64,000 nucleotides of DNA from Harmonia axyridis (taxonomy: Eukaryota > Arthropoda > Insecta > Coleoptera > Coccinellidae): the NCBI RefSeq assembly GCF_914767665.1, contig NC_059506.1:18701825-18765824 (forward strand). The letters are read 5' to 3'. Numbering within the stretch: the stretch's first letter is position 1; the number at the start of each line of letters is the position of its first letter. The notes below the pieces were generated by a model, which was not told the origin of the DNA, searched no databases, and saw only the letters and a program-made list of their open reading frames with translations. Shown here piece by piece: positions 22,961-35,406 of the stretch. The translations under genes were made by a program, and so were the position numbers.

Positions 22961-24165
22961 CCTCTCCCTTTCAGAAATGTTTTAGAGAACATATTTCCAT
23001 TACAAATTTAATGTCATTTATGTCCGAGATTTTTGGTTTCCTAAACCTACACAAACATAATCAGTTTTCCTGAGCTTGGTTCGCATGAGCATTGAACCAT
23101 TGACAAGTCTCGTACATTTCCTTGAGCATCAGATTAAGAACATAAAAAAAAACTGAATCAATTTGTTCAATGAGAAGTTTGATAATTTGAATTAAATACA
23201 CATTTATCGGCTCCTACTGGTGACAGGTGCTTCTGAAAAAAAATCTCAGACAAAATCAGTCTTAGCTTCGCACCTGAACTAGAATTAATTTTTCTGTTCA
23301 ATCTCTACTGGCGACAATGTATTCTTATCTCGATCACAATCAGTCCAACGTCAATTAGCCATGGGGTCACATTACTATAATTAAATGAATGGAGTGGCCA
23401 GATGTTATCTGGTCGAAGTAATCTATATCCTACCCTTATAATTCGAGCTTTTCAACGTCACATTCGTGATGATTTGACGTTGTTGACAGGTAATTAAATG
23501 TCTTAGCAGATTGCCATCGTATTTGAATTGTGGGTTTTTTCTATTGTATCTTCATGACGCAAATAAAAAATAATTTTTTAAGGTCTATTGGGTCTAATGA
23601 TGAACAAAAAGGTAATTGAAAAACGTCAATTACTTTTGAATATGGAATCTCATATTTTTCTTCTAAACAGAGTCTGTTTATAAGCAAAATTGGGCAAGAG
23701 GTTCCGTGAGTACCTATTGCCGTTCGAAATATTGTGTTTTCATTAATTTCATAGCTGTGGATTCATCGGAGAACATTTGTATTTAGTATAACAATCAAAA
23801 GCCTTATACAAAATTTCATGAGGATCGCGCCACCAAAACCGAAGAAAATTCAAGAGGAATATGAAAACAATTTACCCATTATTTTCATGACAACAAAACC
23901 AAGCGAGTTGAGATTGTGGGTGGGCATCTTAAAAAATAACAAGAATCTTAAATGATCGGAAAATTCAAAAGAAATATTGGAAAAGACATACCTATAACTC
24001 TAACAAAACGAAAACCATTGCTAACTATAATAATCATACAATTCAGAAATTTGAAATACGTCTGTAGCTATACGATTTGTTTGGTGAATTAAATCTCTTA
24101 TAAGGCTGTTTTTTTTCACATGGAGATAAATAAATGTAGTCCTACAGCGCAGGTTTTATTCGTAG
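22961..24165. other. No recognised feature
   Basis: AT-rich with no gene or repeat recognised. Confidence 0.4.
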
Positions 24166-24245
24166 ATAAAACATTCTTCTTCTTCTATTGGTGCCTATCC
24201 TCTGTGGATGTTAGCAATCACATTGGTCCACATTACTTCATTGAC
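24166..24245 (-). repeat. Possible LINE 3' end
   Basis: On the minus strand the sequence runs ATTGCTAACATCCACAGAGG, then GGCACCAATAGAAGAAG with a GAA-rich tail. It resembles 3' ends of insect non-LTR elements that I have seen, but the family could not be fixed. Confidence 0.3.
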
Positions 24246-24340
24246 AAAAAAACATAACATACGGAGTAGAAATACATTTATTTCTTTGCATGAGAAAAAA
24301 ACCGGCCAAAAGTATTTTGAAATCAGGTGAAATTATACTA

Positions 24341-24440
24341 ACTGACAAAGAAACTGTAACACCCAGAAGGAGCTGTTTGAATTTAAATTTTTTTTTGTGA
24401 AATATAGATAGTATAGCAAGGAGTAAATAATTGCATTCGG
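24341..24440. repeat. Solo Tc1-like terminal repeat
   Basis: ACTGACAAAGAAACTGTAAC and about 80 further bases match the end of the Tc1 relic at 40,979, including ATAGATAGTATAGCAAGGAG. TA precedes it. No transposase follows. Confidence 0.7.
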
Positions 24441-25011
24441 AGAAAGGTATAATTTTAGTAGCTGTCGACTAAAAAGAACATAATCCAAAACTTAATCTGC
24501 GAAAATTTCAATCGGATGGAAGAGAATTTTTCTCGAAAGGAAATAGGAAATAATAAAGTAAAACACATCAATCAGTTCCACATCGTCGCTTTCTGTCTGA
24601 TATTGCGAATTCCACAATGTGGTACAATAGTAGCTTATTTTGTAAACAAATAGGTTCTTTTTTTATCTCACGAAAAGGAAAAGTGACTTTCATATTCATC
24701 TCTACTCTCTTTCGCGAAGAAACCACGAACCGTATGATCTCCGACTAGATTTATTCATCGTTTGTTCCTACAACAGAAAGTGAACACCAGTGGAAGATAA
24801 AAATCATTTTCAGAATCTATTCCAGAATGGTCATAGAAGTAATGCTCTTTGGTTCACGTTGTATTTTTGGCAAATGTTGGATGTAGATAGTTTTAGAACA
24901 CATGATATCACACATCACATCTCATTAATTGGAATGAGAGAGCCAAAAACCAATAACAATTTTGACCATACTTGTCATAATCCTCAAAAAGTTATTGCTT
25001 TCAATCGATTA
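24441..25011. other. No recognised feature
   Basis: No gene or repeat recognised. Confidence 0.4.
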
Positions 25012-25013
25012 TA

Positions 25014-25742
25014 CAGGGTGATTCACCGGGATGGCCTTTTAGACATTTATGGAAAATCAATCATAATTTCGAGCTGAAAATTTGCATGTTGGGGTTTGAG
25101 AAAATGATCTTTATCCCTGAAATATTTTAAGATCTCTACAACTTCCGGTTATACCGGAAACAGACTACTACTTCCTTATTTCAAATGGCACACCCAGTAT
25201 ATTATTGCATCATTAGATAGCTTCATGAGTTAATATGATTCTTATGAAAAAATGAGGACTCACATCTTTTTGAATATTTCAGCAGAAAAGGCTTTTTTCG
25301 AATTTTTTTTTCGATTCTGCAAATACGTAAGATTATAAGACTGTTTCCGGTTTGGACCAAAAATGAACAGGGTGTTTATAAGAAGATCATGAACTTGGAC
25401 CACTCAAATTCATCAAAACTCAACATTTTCAAATAGGAACCTATATTTCTTATCATTTCAGTCGATTATACGTACGAAAATAATAGATGTTAGTTAAGCA
25501 AACCCTAAATGTGCCAAAATTGTCGTCAAAAAAGCTAACTAATGATGCAATAATTTACTGTGTGTGCCATTATAAAATAAAGAAGTAGTTGTCTGTTTCC
25601 GGTATAACCGGAAGTTGTAGAAATCTGAAAATATTTTAGGGAGGAAGAACATTGTCTCAAATTCTAACATGCTACTTTTCAACACAAAATCATGATTCGT
25701 TTTCCATAAACGTATAATAGGCCATCCCGGTGAATCACCCTG
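25014..25742. mobile_element. Foldback MITE with 210-bp arms (family M3)
   Basis: Arms 25014-25223 and 25533-25742 are inverted copies, ending CAGGGTGATTCACCGGGATG, with TA on both sides. Each arm contains the small palindrome TTCCGGTTATACCGGAA (or its near copy). The 309-bp centre holds an unpaired ACAGGGTGTTTATAAG at about 25,367. It is non-coding. Related half-copies are at 17,918-18,058 and 29,418-29,633. Confidence 0.93.
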
Positions 25743-25744
25743 TA

Positions 25745-27154
25745 TTTTCATACCTTGATTCATTAATTTTTAGAGTTGCCTTATGCTTCTATCTCGATGG
25801 TTTTTTTTGTTTTTCGAAATAACCATAATTGTATGTAATTTAACTTATCAGAATGAAAAAAATTGAATTGTTTTTTTAAAAATAATTGTTAATACTCAAA
25901 ATACCTACAGATTTCTTTATTTCAAATCAAGGTAATAATTACACTATAAAAAACTATGCAAATGGGTATGGTATTTATCTTTCTTCGCTTCTAAAAAGTG
26001 AGCACTGTGCTCCGGTGTTGGCAACACTGAAATCCCGAGAAGACGCAACGCTCACCGCATATTCAAAAAAGCTGTAATTTTTAATTGTTCAAACCGAAGA
26101 TCCAAACACAATTTCTTCAGTATTCTAGTATCGAAATATGGAAATTTCGTTAAATTCGTAAATTTATTAAATTGAAGTACCCTTTATCTTTACGGAAATT
26201 CATGAAAATTGGAGAAAAATCGTAGAAATTAAGTCTGTTACAAGTATATTCGGATTTAGACTGACAGACAGACATAGAACCAGAGTTGTACAAGATGATC
26301 TGAATGTATTTCACGAACTGAAATTTTGAAATCGGAGACCAAAATTTTTCATCTCAGAAGTGGTGCCACCACTTTTGGTAGACTCGGTTGTCCGGATGAG
26401 TGAATACAAAGGTTGAAAGAATAGTCATCTACGTCGATAGATATCAACATTATGAATCAGCAGTATCAAATCCATAATCGTGAGAAGTGTGCATAATTTA
26501 GACTAATAAAGTACTAAGAAATTAATCAATCATTATTTGTAATCAATGTTACTTGATAATCATGTTCGACTTTTCAGGTGAGCTGTGTATCAAATTAAAA
26601 TACTTAAATGCAAGTGCAGTATCTTCGATTTTCAATTCAAATAATCGTTTTTCGAATGTTAATGACTAATTACTATCTTGATTCAAGTGTAATCATTTTT
26701 TACACATTATATTTCCATCTGCGCAAAAACTTGGAGAATGTTGTTATGTACTCAATGAATTCTATTAATAAGGCGTTTCCAGAAAAGGGTGGCTTATCAA
26801 TTTGCGAGCAGCTGCAACAATAGTGAAACCATTGTGAAAAATATGCATCGTCTGTATCGCAAAACGAATAGAACTTGGCTGCATTCGATAAGGAAGTAAG
26901 TACAACGGTATCCATACCGATCAATCAAATAGACCTAAATAGATATATAAATATTTAATATCGATTATTGATATCGTTTATCTAATCTGAGTTCCTCGTT
27001 TCTACGATGTAACGCCCCCCTTGTGTCATGTTTACGACTTTGTGCAGTCAGGAAGGTAGATAAATGAATTCTGCATTTCATTTCATCGAAAAAACCTGAG
27101 AGACCAATATCGTTCCATTCGATTACGGGGCATGTCCAGAAAGTAAGAGCAATA
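25745..27154. other. No recognised feature
   Basis: About 1.4 kb with no supported gene; short AT-rich frames only. Confidence 0.4.
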
Positions 27155-27156
27155 TA

Positions 27157-28004
27157 CACTGTGTCCGTAAAGTATGGACCTGAAACACGTCGATTTTTAT
27201 TTTAATTTACCGTATTTTGAAATAATAATCTGATATACAGGGTGAATTTCGAGTAATGACGTCACCGTAATTTTTTTTAAATGGAACAAGCCACTTTTGT
27301 CTCAATTTTCCGATTATTCTAGCTGAGCTGATTCCAAAAATGTATCACATGTTGATTCCAATTGGTATAGGGTGAACAAAAACAATAGTTTTGTGTGTGC
27401 TCATAAAGTAACGCGTAACTTTCTTTATTAGTTAAATTAACAATATTATCAAAAATACATTTGTTTAGCGGCATTAAACAAATAATGATAATTCACAAAA
27501 AACTAGACGACTATGTTTTTTTTAAATTGATAAGAAATAATTCCTTTCATATTTTGTCTGCTAGACCACAAGTACCAAACATGTTTGGAAACAGCTCATG
27601 TTTATTAATCTAAAAATGGAACAAACTACAGGGTGTTACATTCAAACCAATTGCCGCTAGACAATAAGTATTTTTGATAATAATATAATAATAATTGTTA
27701 ATTTAACTGATAAAGAATGTTACGTGTTACTTTATGAGTACACACAAAACTATTGTAATTTTGTCCACCCTGTACCAATTGGAATCAACATGTGACACAT
27801 TTTTTACATCAGCTCAGCTAGAGTAATCGGAAAATTGAGACAAAATGGGTGACGTCATCACTCGAAAGTAATTCACCCTGTATATTAGATTATTATTTAA
27901 AAATACGGTAAATTAAAATAAAAAATCGACGTGTTTCAGGATTATTACTCAAAATGTTGTGTTCAGCTAAAGATGAATTTGTTCCATACTTTACGGACAC
28001 AGTG
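27157..28004. mobile_element. Nested-palindrome MITE, copy 2 (family M2)
   Basis: It has the same three-shell architecture as 20,721-21,586. The outer ends are CACTGTGTCCGTAAAGTATG with TA at 27155-27156 and 28005-28006. The second shell is 27238-27880 and the third 27368-27772 (left end decayed to TAGGGTG). About 50 bp present in the left outer arm of copy 1 are missing here. Confidence 0.9.
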
Positions 28005-28006
28005 TA

Positions 28007-29417
28007 TAGTATATGAGTATATATCGGTAAAGACATTTTACCGATTGAAGGAAGAGCGCAGCGACGACTCCAATTATTGTCTCAAGATACTTATAGTGTT
28101 TTTTGCACGATAAACCCACTTTTTACTTAAACTACAAAATTATTATCCAAAAAATTAATATAGTCATTCTTGGCATGAATCTCAATGACGTGTAGAATTC
28201 CCTGGAAAATAAACTCGGCTTTTCTCAAGCTCAGCAATTGTAATAAGTGTACGTTCACTTTCAATATTGAATGAATTAAATTAAAATTGTTTGTTAATTT
28301 CCATCACATCATTTCCAAGAATATTCAGTCATTCTCACTTACCGCTCGCTGAACGGTAAGTGATTCACTTACTGTTCTGTTTATCTTAGCAACCAGTAAA
28401 AATAATCAACCGATCTAGCAACAAGCGCGGTAACAAACAAAATCGTTCTATCGTGAAAAAAAAAATATTACTTCGACTCTAGTAGAACTTTGCTTAGGTA
28501 ATTCCAAGAAATTCCATTCCAGTTAAAATTCCAGAAAATTGCCCTGAAAATCTTATAAATACAAGAGCAGTGAAGAGTTTTCCAATAAGAGGTTTTTGAT
28601 TTGAAAAAAACAAGAATAATTCGAGTGAAATCAGTGGATGTTTATTTCATTGTAAATGGGACGGTATGTCATTAACAATGGTAAACGATATCAGCCAAAT
28701 TGCCGCTTCGGCTGCGGTTGCAGCACCATGGAATTTATGACATTTTCCATCACCAATTCGCACATTTGCATCTGTATGCCTTCGATATCTTCCTTCAACT
28801 CTTCCGCAAATTCAGAAAAAAAAAGTTTTTTTCCCATTTTTAGAAGCATGTAACTTTTCAAAGAAGGGCCAAAGAGATATTGTTTACATAAAAGATCCCT
28901 ATAAATTTTCGACAAGGGTTCACCTCTTCAAGCATTTCGCACGTATTTGGTAACACACTTTCTGAATCTTCGATAAATAAATCTATATTTCTGACACACA
29001 AAAATAATATTTTGTCGAAAACCAACACCACCGAATTCTGAAAAGTACCTAATCTCACTGATTCTTATCCGAGCGTATCATGTTAACAAATTCTCCAGGG
29101 CAATTCCATATCGAGGACATATTAAGTTAAGATCTTTACAAGTGTGATAACGGTGGAATAACAAGAACAAGCTGGAGATATGGTTTAGAATGGTTTTGTC
29201 AAGTGCTGGTGAGAAAACCATTGGTATCTGACAGAGCATTGGAAAATTATTTTTATATCTACATTTGAAAGCGTAAGGAAGATATAAGCGTATTTGTAAT
29301 TTTAAATTGAATATATTCAGATGACAATGTGAGACTAAGCTGGTTTTTTTTCATAAAAATCCCATTAACTCATGAGTTTTCACCCAAGGTTCGGGATATT
29401 GATGGAATTATCATCAC
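28007..29417. other. No recognised feature
   Basis: No gene supported. CTTACCG and CGGTAAG around 28,338-28,360 form a small inverted pair. Confidence 0.4.
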
Positions 29418-29633
29418 GAAAGCTATATAAAGATGCAATAATATGTTGACTGTGCCGTTCGAAATAACAAAGTAGTAGTCTGTTTCCGGTATGACCGGAA
29501 GTTATAGGGATCTGAAAATATTTTAGGGAGAGAGAGAGAAATCATTGTCAAACCCCAACCTGCAAATTTTCAGCACAAAATTATGATTTGGTTTCCATAA
29601 ACGTCTAATAGGTCATCGCGGTGAATCACTCTG
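29418..29633. mobile_element. Half copy of foldback MITE M3 (right arm)
   Basis: It matches the right arm of 25,014-25,742, with TTTCCGGTATGACCGGAAGT and the end GTGAATCACTCTG followed by TA. The left arm and loop are absent, so it cannot fold back. Confidence 0.8.
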
Positions 29634-29635
29634 TA

Positions 29636-29911
29636 TAAAATAACCATGTCAACTTTGGTGCGAAATTTCGTGTTCACAGCATCATCACAACCAAAAAAAA
29701 TTCATCAGAATACTGCAGAAAACTGTGTTTCAGTATCAACAGATTCCGAACGAATTGAAAAAAATTGCGCGTGTATAAAGAATAACAATTTCAAGTATCC
29801 TGCAAAAATTTCGTCTACAGAACCATGAAATATATCGGAAAAATATGAAGAAAGTAGAGACGTAAAATCACCTTTTGTGCACTCATCTTTCATTCGCCAA
29901 TTGCACCCTAA
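29636..29911. other. No recognised feature
   Basis: No gene or repeat recognised. Confidence 0.35.
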
Positions 29912-30935
29912 CTCAGATCTTCTTTTCGTTTAAATACTGGAATTTTATTCCCTACGCCTATACTTTAATTTCTTCTATTTCCTACTGTTGTCTGATCGGC
30001 AGACTTTCCTCCCTACTGCATTCACTTTTTTTTCTTCTATTTGGTTCTTTGAAAGAGGTATTTCCTCTTATCTGTCATTCTTATTTTGATTTGTAGTTTC
30101 TTTCTTAACTCCTTATTCTCATGATCTTTCAGCGTCTCTATTGTCTTCTTTCTTTGTTTGTTGACTATTTCCTCAATAGTTTCAATGTCAGTTCTTCTCT
30201 GATTTGTTGGTTGGTTATATACCATGGGGCGCCAATCGCTGTTCTGATTACTGTATTTAGCGTCCTTTGCAACTGATCCTTATTATAGTCTTTCGTATTA
30301 TACCAGGTTACTCCTGCATACGTAATGCTTGGTATTAGCACTATTATTATTATCTGCACCTTGTTTTCTAAGGACAGTTGACTTTTAGGGTTGAGTAGCG
30401 GGTACAGTCTCCCATGCAATTGCCTTGTCTTTTTTCTGTTTTCTTCTATCTGTTTGTTAAAATTCATTCTTTCATCTAGTATTACTCCCAGATGTTTTGC
30501 TTCGTCTTTCCATTCCATCGTCTGATATTCTTTTCGGACGTTTCCTGCTTAGTCTTTCTTTACAGTTGTTCCATCGAAGTAGATTGCAACTGTTTTCGAT
30601 GTATTCACTTTGAATCTTCATTTCTTGAAGTATTCCATGAGTTCATCTAGGTCTATCTGTAACTGCCTAGTAATTGTTTTTCGCATTTTACTGTGATATT
30701 ATATGGCAGTGACATCTGCAAACTGGGCTATCTTGCATCTATTCATTTTTGGTATGTCTGCCTGGTGAACAGCAGCGGTCTTATCACCGATCCTTGGGGA
30801 ACTCCGGCTCCAATTTCTCTGATCGTCGACCTGGTACTATCGATATTCACTCTGAATGTTCTATTTGCTAGGTACAATTGTATTAATATCGTAAGTTTGA
30901 TTGAAAATTTCATCAACCTCATTTTGTATATTAGA
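29912..30935 (-). pseudogene. Jockey-like LINE reverse transcriptase, C-terminal part (copy a)
   Basis: Read on the minus strand, the coding remnant runs from NIDSTRSTIREIGAGVPQGS (the GVPQGS RT motif, near 30,800) through QFADVTAIY near 30,710. The latter is a degraded FADD catalytic box whose second Asp is now Val. It continues into an open frame at 30,165-30,518 with AKHLGVILDERMNFNKQIEE, LSLENKVQII, SITYAGVTWYN and GAPWYITNQQIREEL. That order (thumb, then APWYxxN) is typical of jockey-clade LINEs. Stops and frameshifts separate the blocks. The 3' boundary AAGAAGATCTGAG is shared with copies b and c. Confidence 0.88.
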
Positions 30936-31646
30936 CCTTGAAGCCTAATTGCACCTTTGGAGACTTTATATATACATATACCTTAATACAGTTATGACGT
31001 CCCTAAAGGCTCAATTGGTGAATAAATGACGAGCGATCAAAAGCTCCTTTCTTTAGTCCATTGCTTTTCCCATTTTTTTTTATTCTTGCGTGGACTGCAA
31101 TGAATCAATCTAATTTGAATTTTTGGAGAACCGTCACCGCCGTAAACACTGAGGTGAAAAATTGAATCCTTCCAGTTAATTTCTAAATGTGCAATAAGGC
31201 ATTCAGCTCCTGCTCCGTACTTGGACGTAATGAAAACAGATGTTGTCCGTACAAACTTCGGTATACATACATTAATTCCTAATTGAAAAAGCAATTTGCT
31301 CCACACGCACGTGGTAGCTATTAGCTTCAAGGGCCGACAGATAAAGCGGGTCATAAACGTGGCGAAAGCCCCCCCTTTATCGTGCCTTTTTATGCCCAAG
31401 TTGACCGATATTGCAGCCGCTGGGATTGAAGTATCGCCGTCTGAAAGTGGAACCCGTAAAAAGGCCATAAAATGTCATATTTTCCGTATAAACAAAGTCG
31501 CATTTGGGGGGTGAATCGAAGTCGATTACGAGTTGAACGATATTTTTTGACACCACTGATCTGAATACGTTGTCATATATAGGATAATTTTGTCAAAGTT
31601 TGATGTATGGGATAAAATCTATTTCAATAAAAATTAGATATACCTA
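30936..31646. other. No recognised gene; moderately GC-rich segment
   Basis: Between 31,037 and 31,515 both strands carry open frames (143 codons minus, 72 codons plus). Neither matches a family I know, and overlapping frames on both strands suggest compositional chance. A host exon cannot be excluded. Confidence 0.35.
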
Positions 31647-31648
31647 TA

Positions 31649-32814
31649 GGCCAATTGAAAAGTCCCCGGTCTGAAGAACAGATGGTGGTTCTAGTATTAA
31701 ATCCATATAATTTTTAGTTAGTGCTTACCTTCAAACGATTAGTTTATGAGATATTGCGTTGTGGGTGTATTTGGAAAAAGATGAAAAAAAAAAGAATTTC
31801 GTGTTCTGATAAAATATTGCTTTTTGACGGGAAAAAATACAGTTGAAGCAAAATCTTGGCTTGATGAAGACTTTCCGGGGTCTGCACCAGGAAAATCAAC
31901 TATCATTGACTGGTATGCTAAGTTTAAAAGTGGTGAAATGAGCACCGAAGAAGGCGAACGCAATGGACTCCCGAAAGAGGCTGTCACCGACGAAAAAATC
32001 AAAAAAGTTCACAACATTGTGAATATATCATCTGAACGTGTACATCATATCATTCACGAATATTTGTACATGAGAAAGCTGTGTGCAAAATGGGAACCGC
32101 GCGAGCTCACAATTGATCGAAAGCAACATCGTGTTAATGATTCTGAGCAGTGTTTGAAACTGTTTGAGTGCAATAAACCTGAATTTTTGCGTCGATATGT
32201 TATGAAACATGGTTCCATAATTTCACTCCGGAGTCAGCTGAGTGGACTGCACTCGATGAACCGAATCCAAAGCGAGGAAAAACACAACAGTCAGCTGGCA
32301 AGGTTATGGCATCAGTATTCTGGGATGCGCAAGGTATAATATTCATTGATTACCTCAAAAAGGGCCAGACCATCAACAGCGATTAACATATGTATATTGG
32401 ATCGTTTGAAGGCTGAAATCGTTAAAAAACGGCCCCATTTGAAGAAAAAAATGCTGTTTTATCAAGACAATGCGCTGTGTCACAAATCAACGAAAACAAG
32501 CAAAATTGCATGAATTGGGCTTCGAATTGCTCCCACCGTATTCGCAGATCTGGCCCCCAGCGACTTTTTCCTATTCCCAGACCTCAAAAGAATGCTCGCT
32601 GGAAAGAAATTAAGCGCCAATGAAGAAGTAATCGCCGAAACTGAGGCCTATTTTGAAGCGGAAGACAAATCGTACTACAAAAATGGTATCGAAAAATTGT
32701 AAGATCGCTATAATCGCTGTATCGGGCACGAAGGCGACTATGTTGAATAATAAAATCGAATTTTTCCAAAAAAAACTGTTTTACTATGGTAGACCGGGGA
32801 CTTTCGAATTGGCC
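31649..32814 (+). mobile_element. Himar1-like mariner, copy A3
   Basis: The left inverted repeat GGCCAATTGAAAAGTCCCCG is preceded by TA (31647-31648); the right inverse ends at 32,814. Length is 1,166 bp with several small deletions. It faces copy A4, 0.7 kb away on the other strand. Confidence 0.92.
31781..32750 (+). pseudogene. Mariner transposase (A3), frameshifted
   Basis: The start is at 31,781 and the TAA at 32,748-32,750. The N-terminal half is largely open, with ASN-type HTH regions: AKSWLDEDFPGSAPGKSTII and HIIHEYLYMRKLCAKWEPRE. A deletion removes the TMDET motif with the first catalytic Asp, giving RRYVMKHGSII. The second Asp region and the SPDLAPSD block are recognisable in DNA but frameshifted and gapped, and the C-terminal part has a stop. 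Non-functional. Confidence 0.88.
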
Positions 32815-33490
32815 TGTTAAAATGACGAAACCGTAGACAACTTTCCAGTTTTTCAAACTCATTTCCCTCCTTCGCAAAAAAGGCACCCTATATCCCTTTA
32901 ATTAACGCATACGCGTCACCCAATTAGTATTTCCCGTTTGATATTTCGACTCAATTAATCCGGAACATAAAAAGCCTATACCTGTTTCAACGAGGAGCTT
33001 TTCCCAAAGCTCCCAAAGCGTAAGTTTTGGGAGGGGGTCGGCCTGCCCCTCTCGCTCCGGAATACCACATTCGAAGTCGTAAGCGATTCGCCCTAATCCC
33101 GTTGAACGCCTGTACGTTAACCCCTTCTAAATTGAGTCGCCCGCAATACGAAGTGGAAATCCTCCCCTCGTCGAGGATATAATATAATTAGCGGAACGGC
33201 GAAGACGTTATCGTTACCGCGTTGGTGCGAAGGTTCAAAAGGATAAGATTTCCAGACGGAAAGATTTCCGAATTCGGGATAGCTGGTGGAGAAAACGGGG
33301 TCTTTTGGAGGAATGGGGTCGGTTAGCTGCCGAGTTCTCGGAGTGGCCAGGCATTCGTGAAAAAATTAGACTATCAATCTTAAGAGGGGTTTATACCACG
33401 TGGCATTCTCGAGATACGGCAAAGTTTAACTACTCCCCTCTCCTCAGGGTTTTTTTAATCCCACCACTTTACAGGATGGGTAAAGTTACA
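32815..33490. other. No recognised feature
   Basis: Between two opposed mariners; GC-richer around 33,000-33,300. No gene recognised. Confidence 0.4.
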
Positions 33491-33539
33491 GGCCAATTGA
33501 AGAGTTCCCGGTCTACCATAGTGAAACACATTTTTTTGG

Positions 33540-34780
33540 CAGAATTCGAGGGCGATACAACGATTACAGCGATCTTCCAACTTTTCGATACCATTTTTGT
33601 AGTACGATTTGTCCTTCGCTTCGAAATAGGCCTCAGTTTCGGAGATTACATCTTCAATGGCGCTTATTTTCTTTCCAGCGAGCATTCTTTTGAGGTCTGA
33701 GAACAGAAAAAAGTCGCTGGGGGCTAGATCTGGCGAATACGGTGGATGCAGAAGCAACTCGAAGCCCAATTCATGAAATATTGCCATTGTTTTAATTGAT
33801 TTGTGACACGGCGCATTGTCTTGATGAAACAGCACCTTTTTTTTCTTCAAATGAGCCCGATTTTTAACGATTTCTTCCTTTTAACGATCCAATAACACCA
33901 TATAATAATCGCTGTTGATGGTCGGCCCTTTTGGAGGTAATCAATGAATATTATACCTTGCGCATCCCAGAATACTGATGCCATAACCTTGCCAGCTGAC
34001 TGTTGTGTTTTTCCACGCTTTGGATTCGGTTCATCGAGTGCTGTCCACTCAGCTGATCGTCGATTGGATTCCGAAGTGAAATGATGGGGCCATATTTCAT
34101 TCATTGTCACATATCGACGCAAAAATTCAGGTTCGTTGCACTTAAAGAGCTTCAAACAATACTTAGAATCGTTAACACGTTGTCGCTTTTAATCGATTGT
34201 GAGCTCGAGCGGCACCCATTTTGCACACAGCTTTCTCATCTACAAATATTCGTGAATGATATGATGTATAGTATATCCAAAGTCACTTGAACTAGTCCAT
34301 AAGATGGCCATAGATGTCCCTTTGAAGTGGATACCGCGATACGCTAAATACCAGGGTTTATTTGAAAGTATTGTTAGGCAATAAATTCAATGGCCCCAAA
34401 AAAATTTCAGAAAACTTGGACAACCTTTGTATAATCGTAATATTCTGGCTTCCTCCAAGTGACTGTGGATATACTGTACACGTTCAGATGATATCTTCAC
34501 AATGTCTACTATCTCGATCAATTCCACTTTACAGTCATTCAAAATTATTTTGTGAACTTTTTTGGTTTTTCGTCGGTGGCAGCCTCTTTTGGGAGTCCAC
34601 TGCGTTCGCCATCCATTGGGTGCTCATTTCACCACGTTAAAACTTAGCATACCAATGATAGCTGATTTTTCGGGTGCAGACCGGAAATTCTTCATCGAGC
34701 CAAGATTTTGCTTCAACTGTATTTTTTCCCTTCAAGAAGCAATATTTTATCAGCACACGATTTTTTTTTTCCTCCTTTCT
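33540..34780 (-). pseudogene. Mariner transposase (A4), interrupted
   Basis: The largest open block (33,455-33,850 complement) reads KVLFHQDNAPCHKSIKTMAI with the second catalytic Asp, then HPPYSPDLAPSDFFLFSDLK with the third. The adjoining block (33,847-34,155) has YVTMNEIWPHHF, so the first catalytic Asp of TMDETW is Asn. The C-terminus is truncated after RCIALEF. The N-terminal part lies beyond the nested MITE and is frameshifted. Confidence 0.88.
34269..34477. mobile_element. 209-bp MITE inside mariner A4
   Basis: The ends read TAGTATATCCAAAGTCACTT and, inverted, CAGTATATCCACAGTCACTT. TA flanks both sides (34267-34268 and 34478-34479). Removing it and one TA restores the mariner sequence seen in copy A1. 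It is non-coding. Its terminal sequence is not shared with any other element I found in the window. Confidence 0.88.
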
Positions 34781-34963
34781 TCAAATAAGAAAAGTAACTT
34801 CACTCAAAACGCAATATCTCATAAACTAATGGTCAGACTGATGTCAAATTTTGGCACCCCCTGTATATTGTCTTCGAAAATGTCATTCTATTTGGAATCC
34901 AATGATAGCACATACAAGGCATTTTCTCATTAATAACAACAAAAACTTTAACATTTTGTGGAG

Positions 34964-35370
34964 AATAAATTACAACCAAAACACCTACTATGCAATTCAA
35001 AAAACGAAGAAACATTTGAAGTAAATGTTCAAAATTATTTATTAACTTATTATTTCTCGATTTTTTCAAACAAAAAATTCATCTAGGTACTTCTCATATG
35101 TGAAGTTTGTAGAGAAATGAGTGGATGCATTTTATTTTCATAAGGATAAATGAATAACGTAAAATATTAATGTTTTTGTTATTATTAATAAAAACATTAA
35201 TATTTTGTGTTTTTTTTTTTCGTTTGTGTAAACTTCACACATGAGGAGTAGATGAATTTTTTGTTTTAAAAAACCGAGAAAAAATAAGATAATAAATAAT
35301 TTTGAACACTTGCTTTGAATGTTTTTTCGTTTTTTGAATTGCATAGTAGGGATTCTGGTTGCAAAATAAA
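34964..35370. repeat. Large imperfect foldback (about 407 bp)
   Basis: The left side, with CCTACTATGCAATTCAAAAA and on through ATGTGAAGTTT, is matched in inverse on the right through TTTTTTGAATTGCATAGTAG. At the centre, 35161-35177 and 35190-35206 form a second perfect stem (AAAATATTAATGTTTTT). Between the outer and inner stems the two sides diverge. No target duplication or transposase is seen. Confidence 0.85.
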
Positions 35371-35406
35371 ATAATAAAATTTATTCGAGAATCGTATTAT
35401 TATATT

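Larger units (their letters stand above)
33491..34857 (-). mobile_element. Himar1-like mariner, copy A4, carrying a nested 209-bp MITE
   Basis: It begins with GGCCAATTGAAGAGTTCCCG and runs on the minus strand to about 34,857, where the 5' terminal repeat is missing. Continuity breaks at 34,269-34,477 for a small MITE at a TA. Beyond the break it continues with TTCAGATGATATCTTCACAA, as in copy A1. Confidence 0.88.

Noticed and set aside
31037..31468. 143-codon minus-strand frame as a host gene
   Set aside because: No recognised domain, an overlapping open frame on the other strand, and no splice or promoter context.
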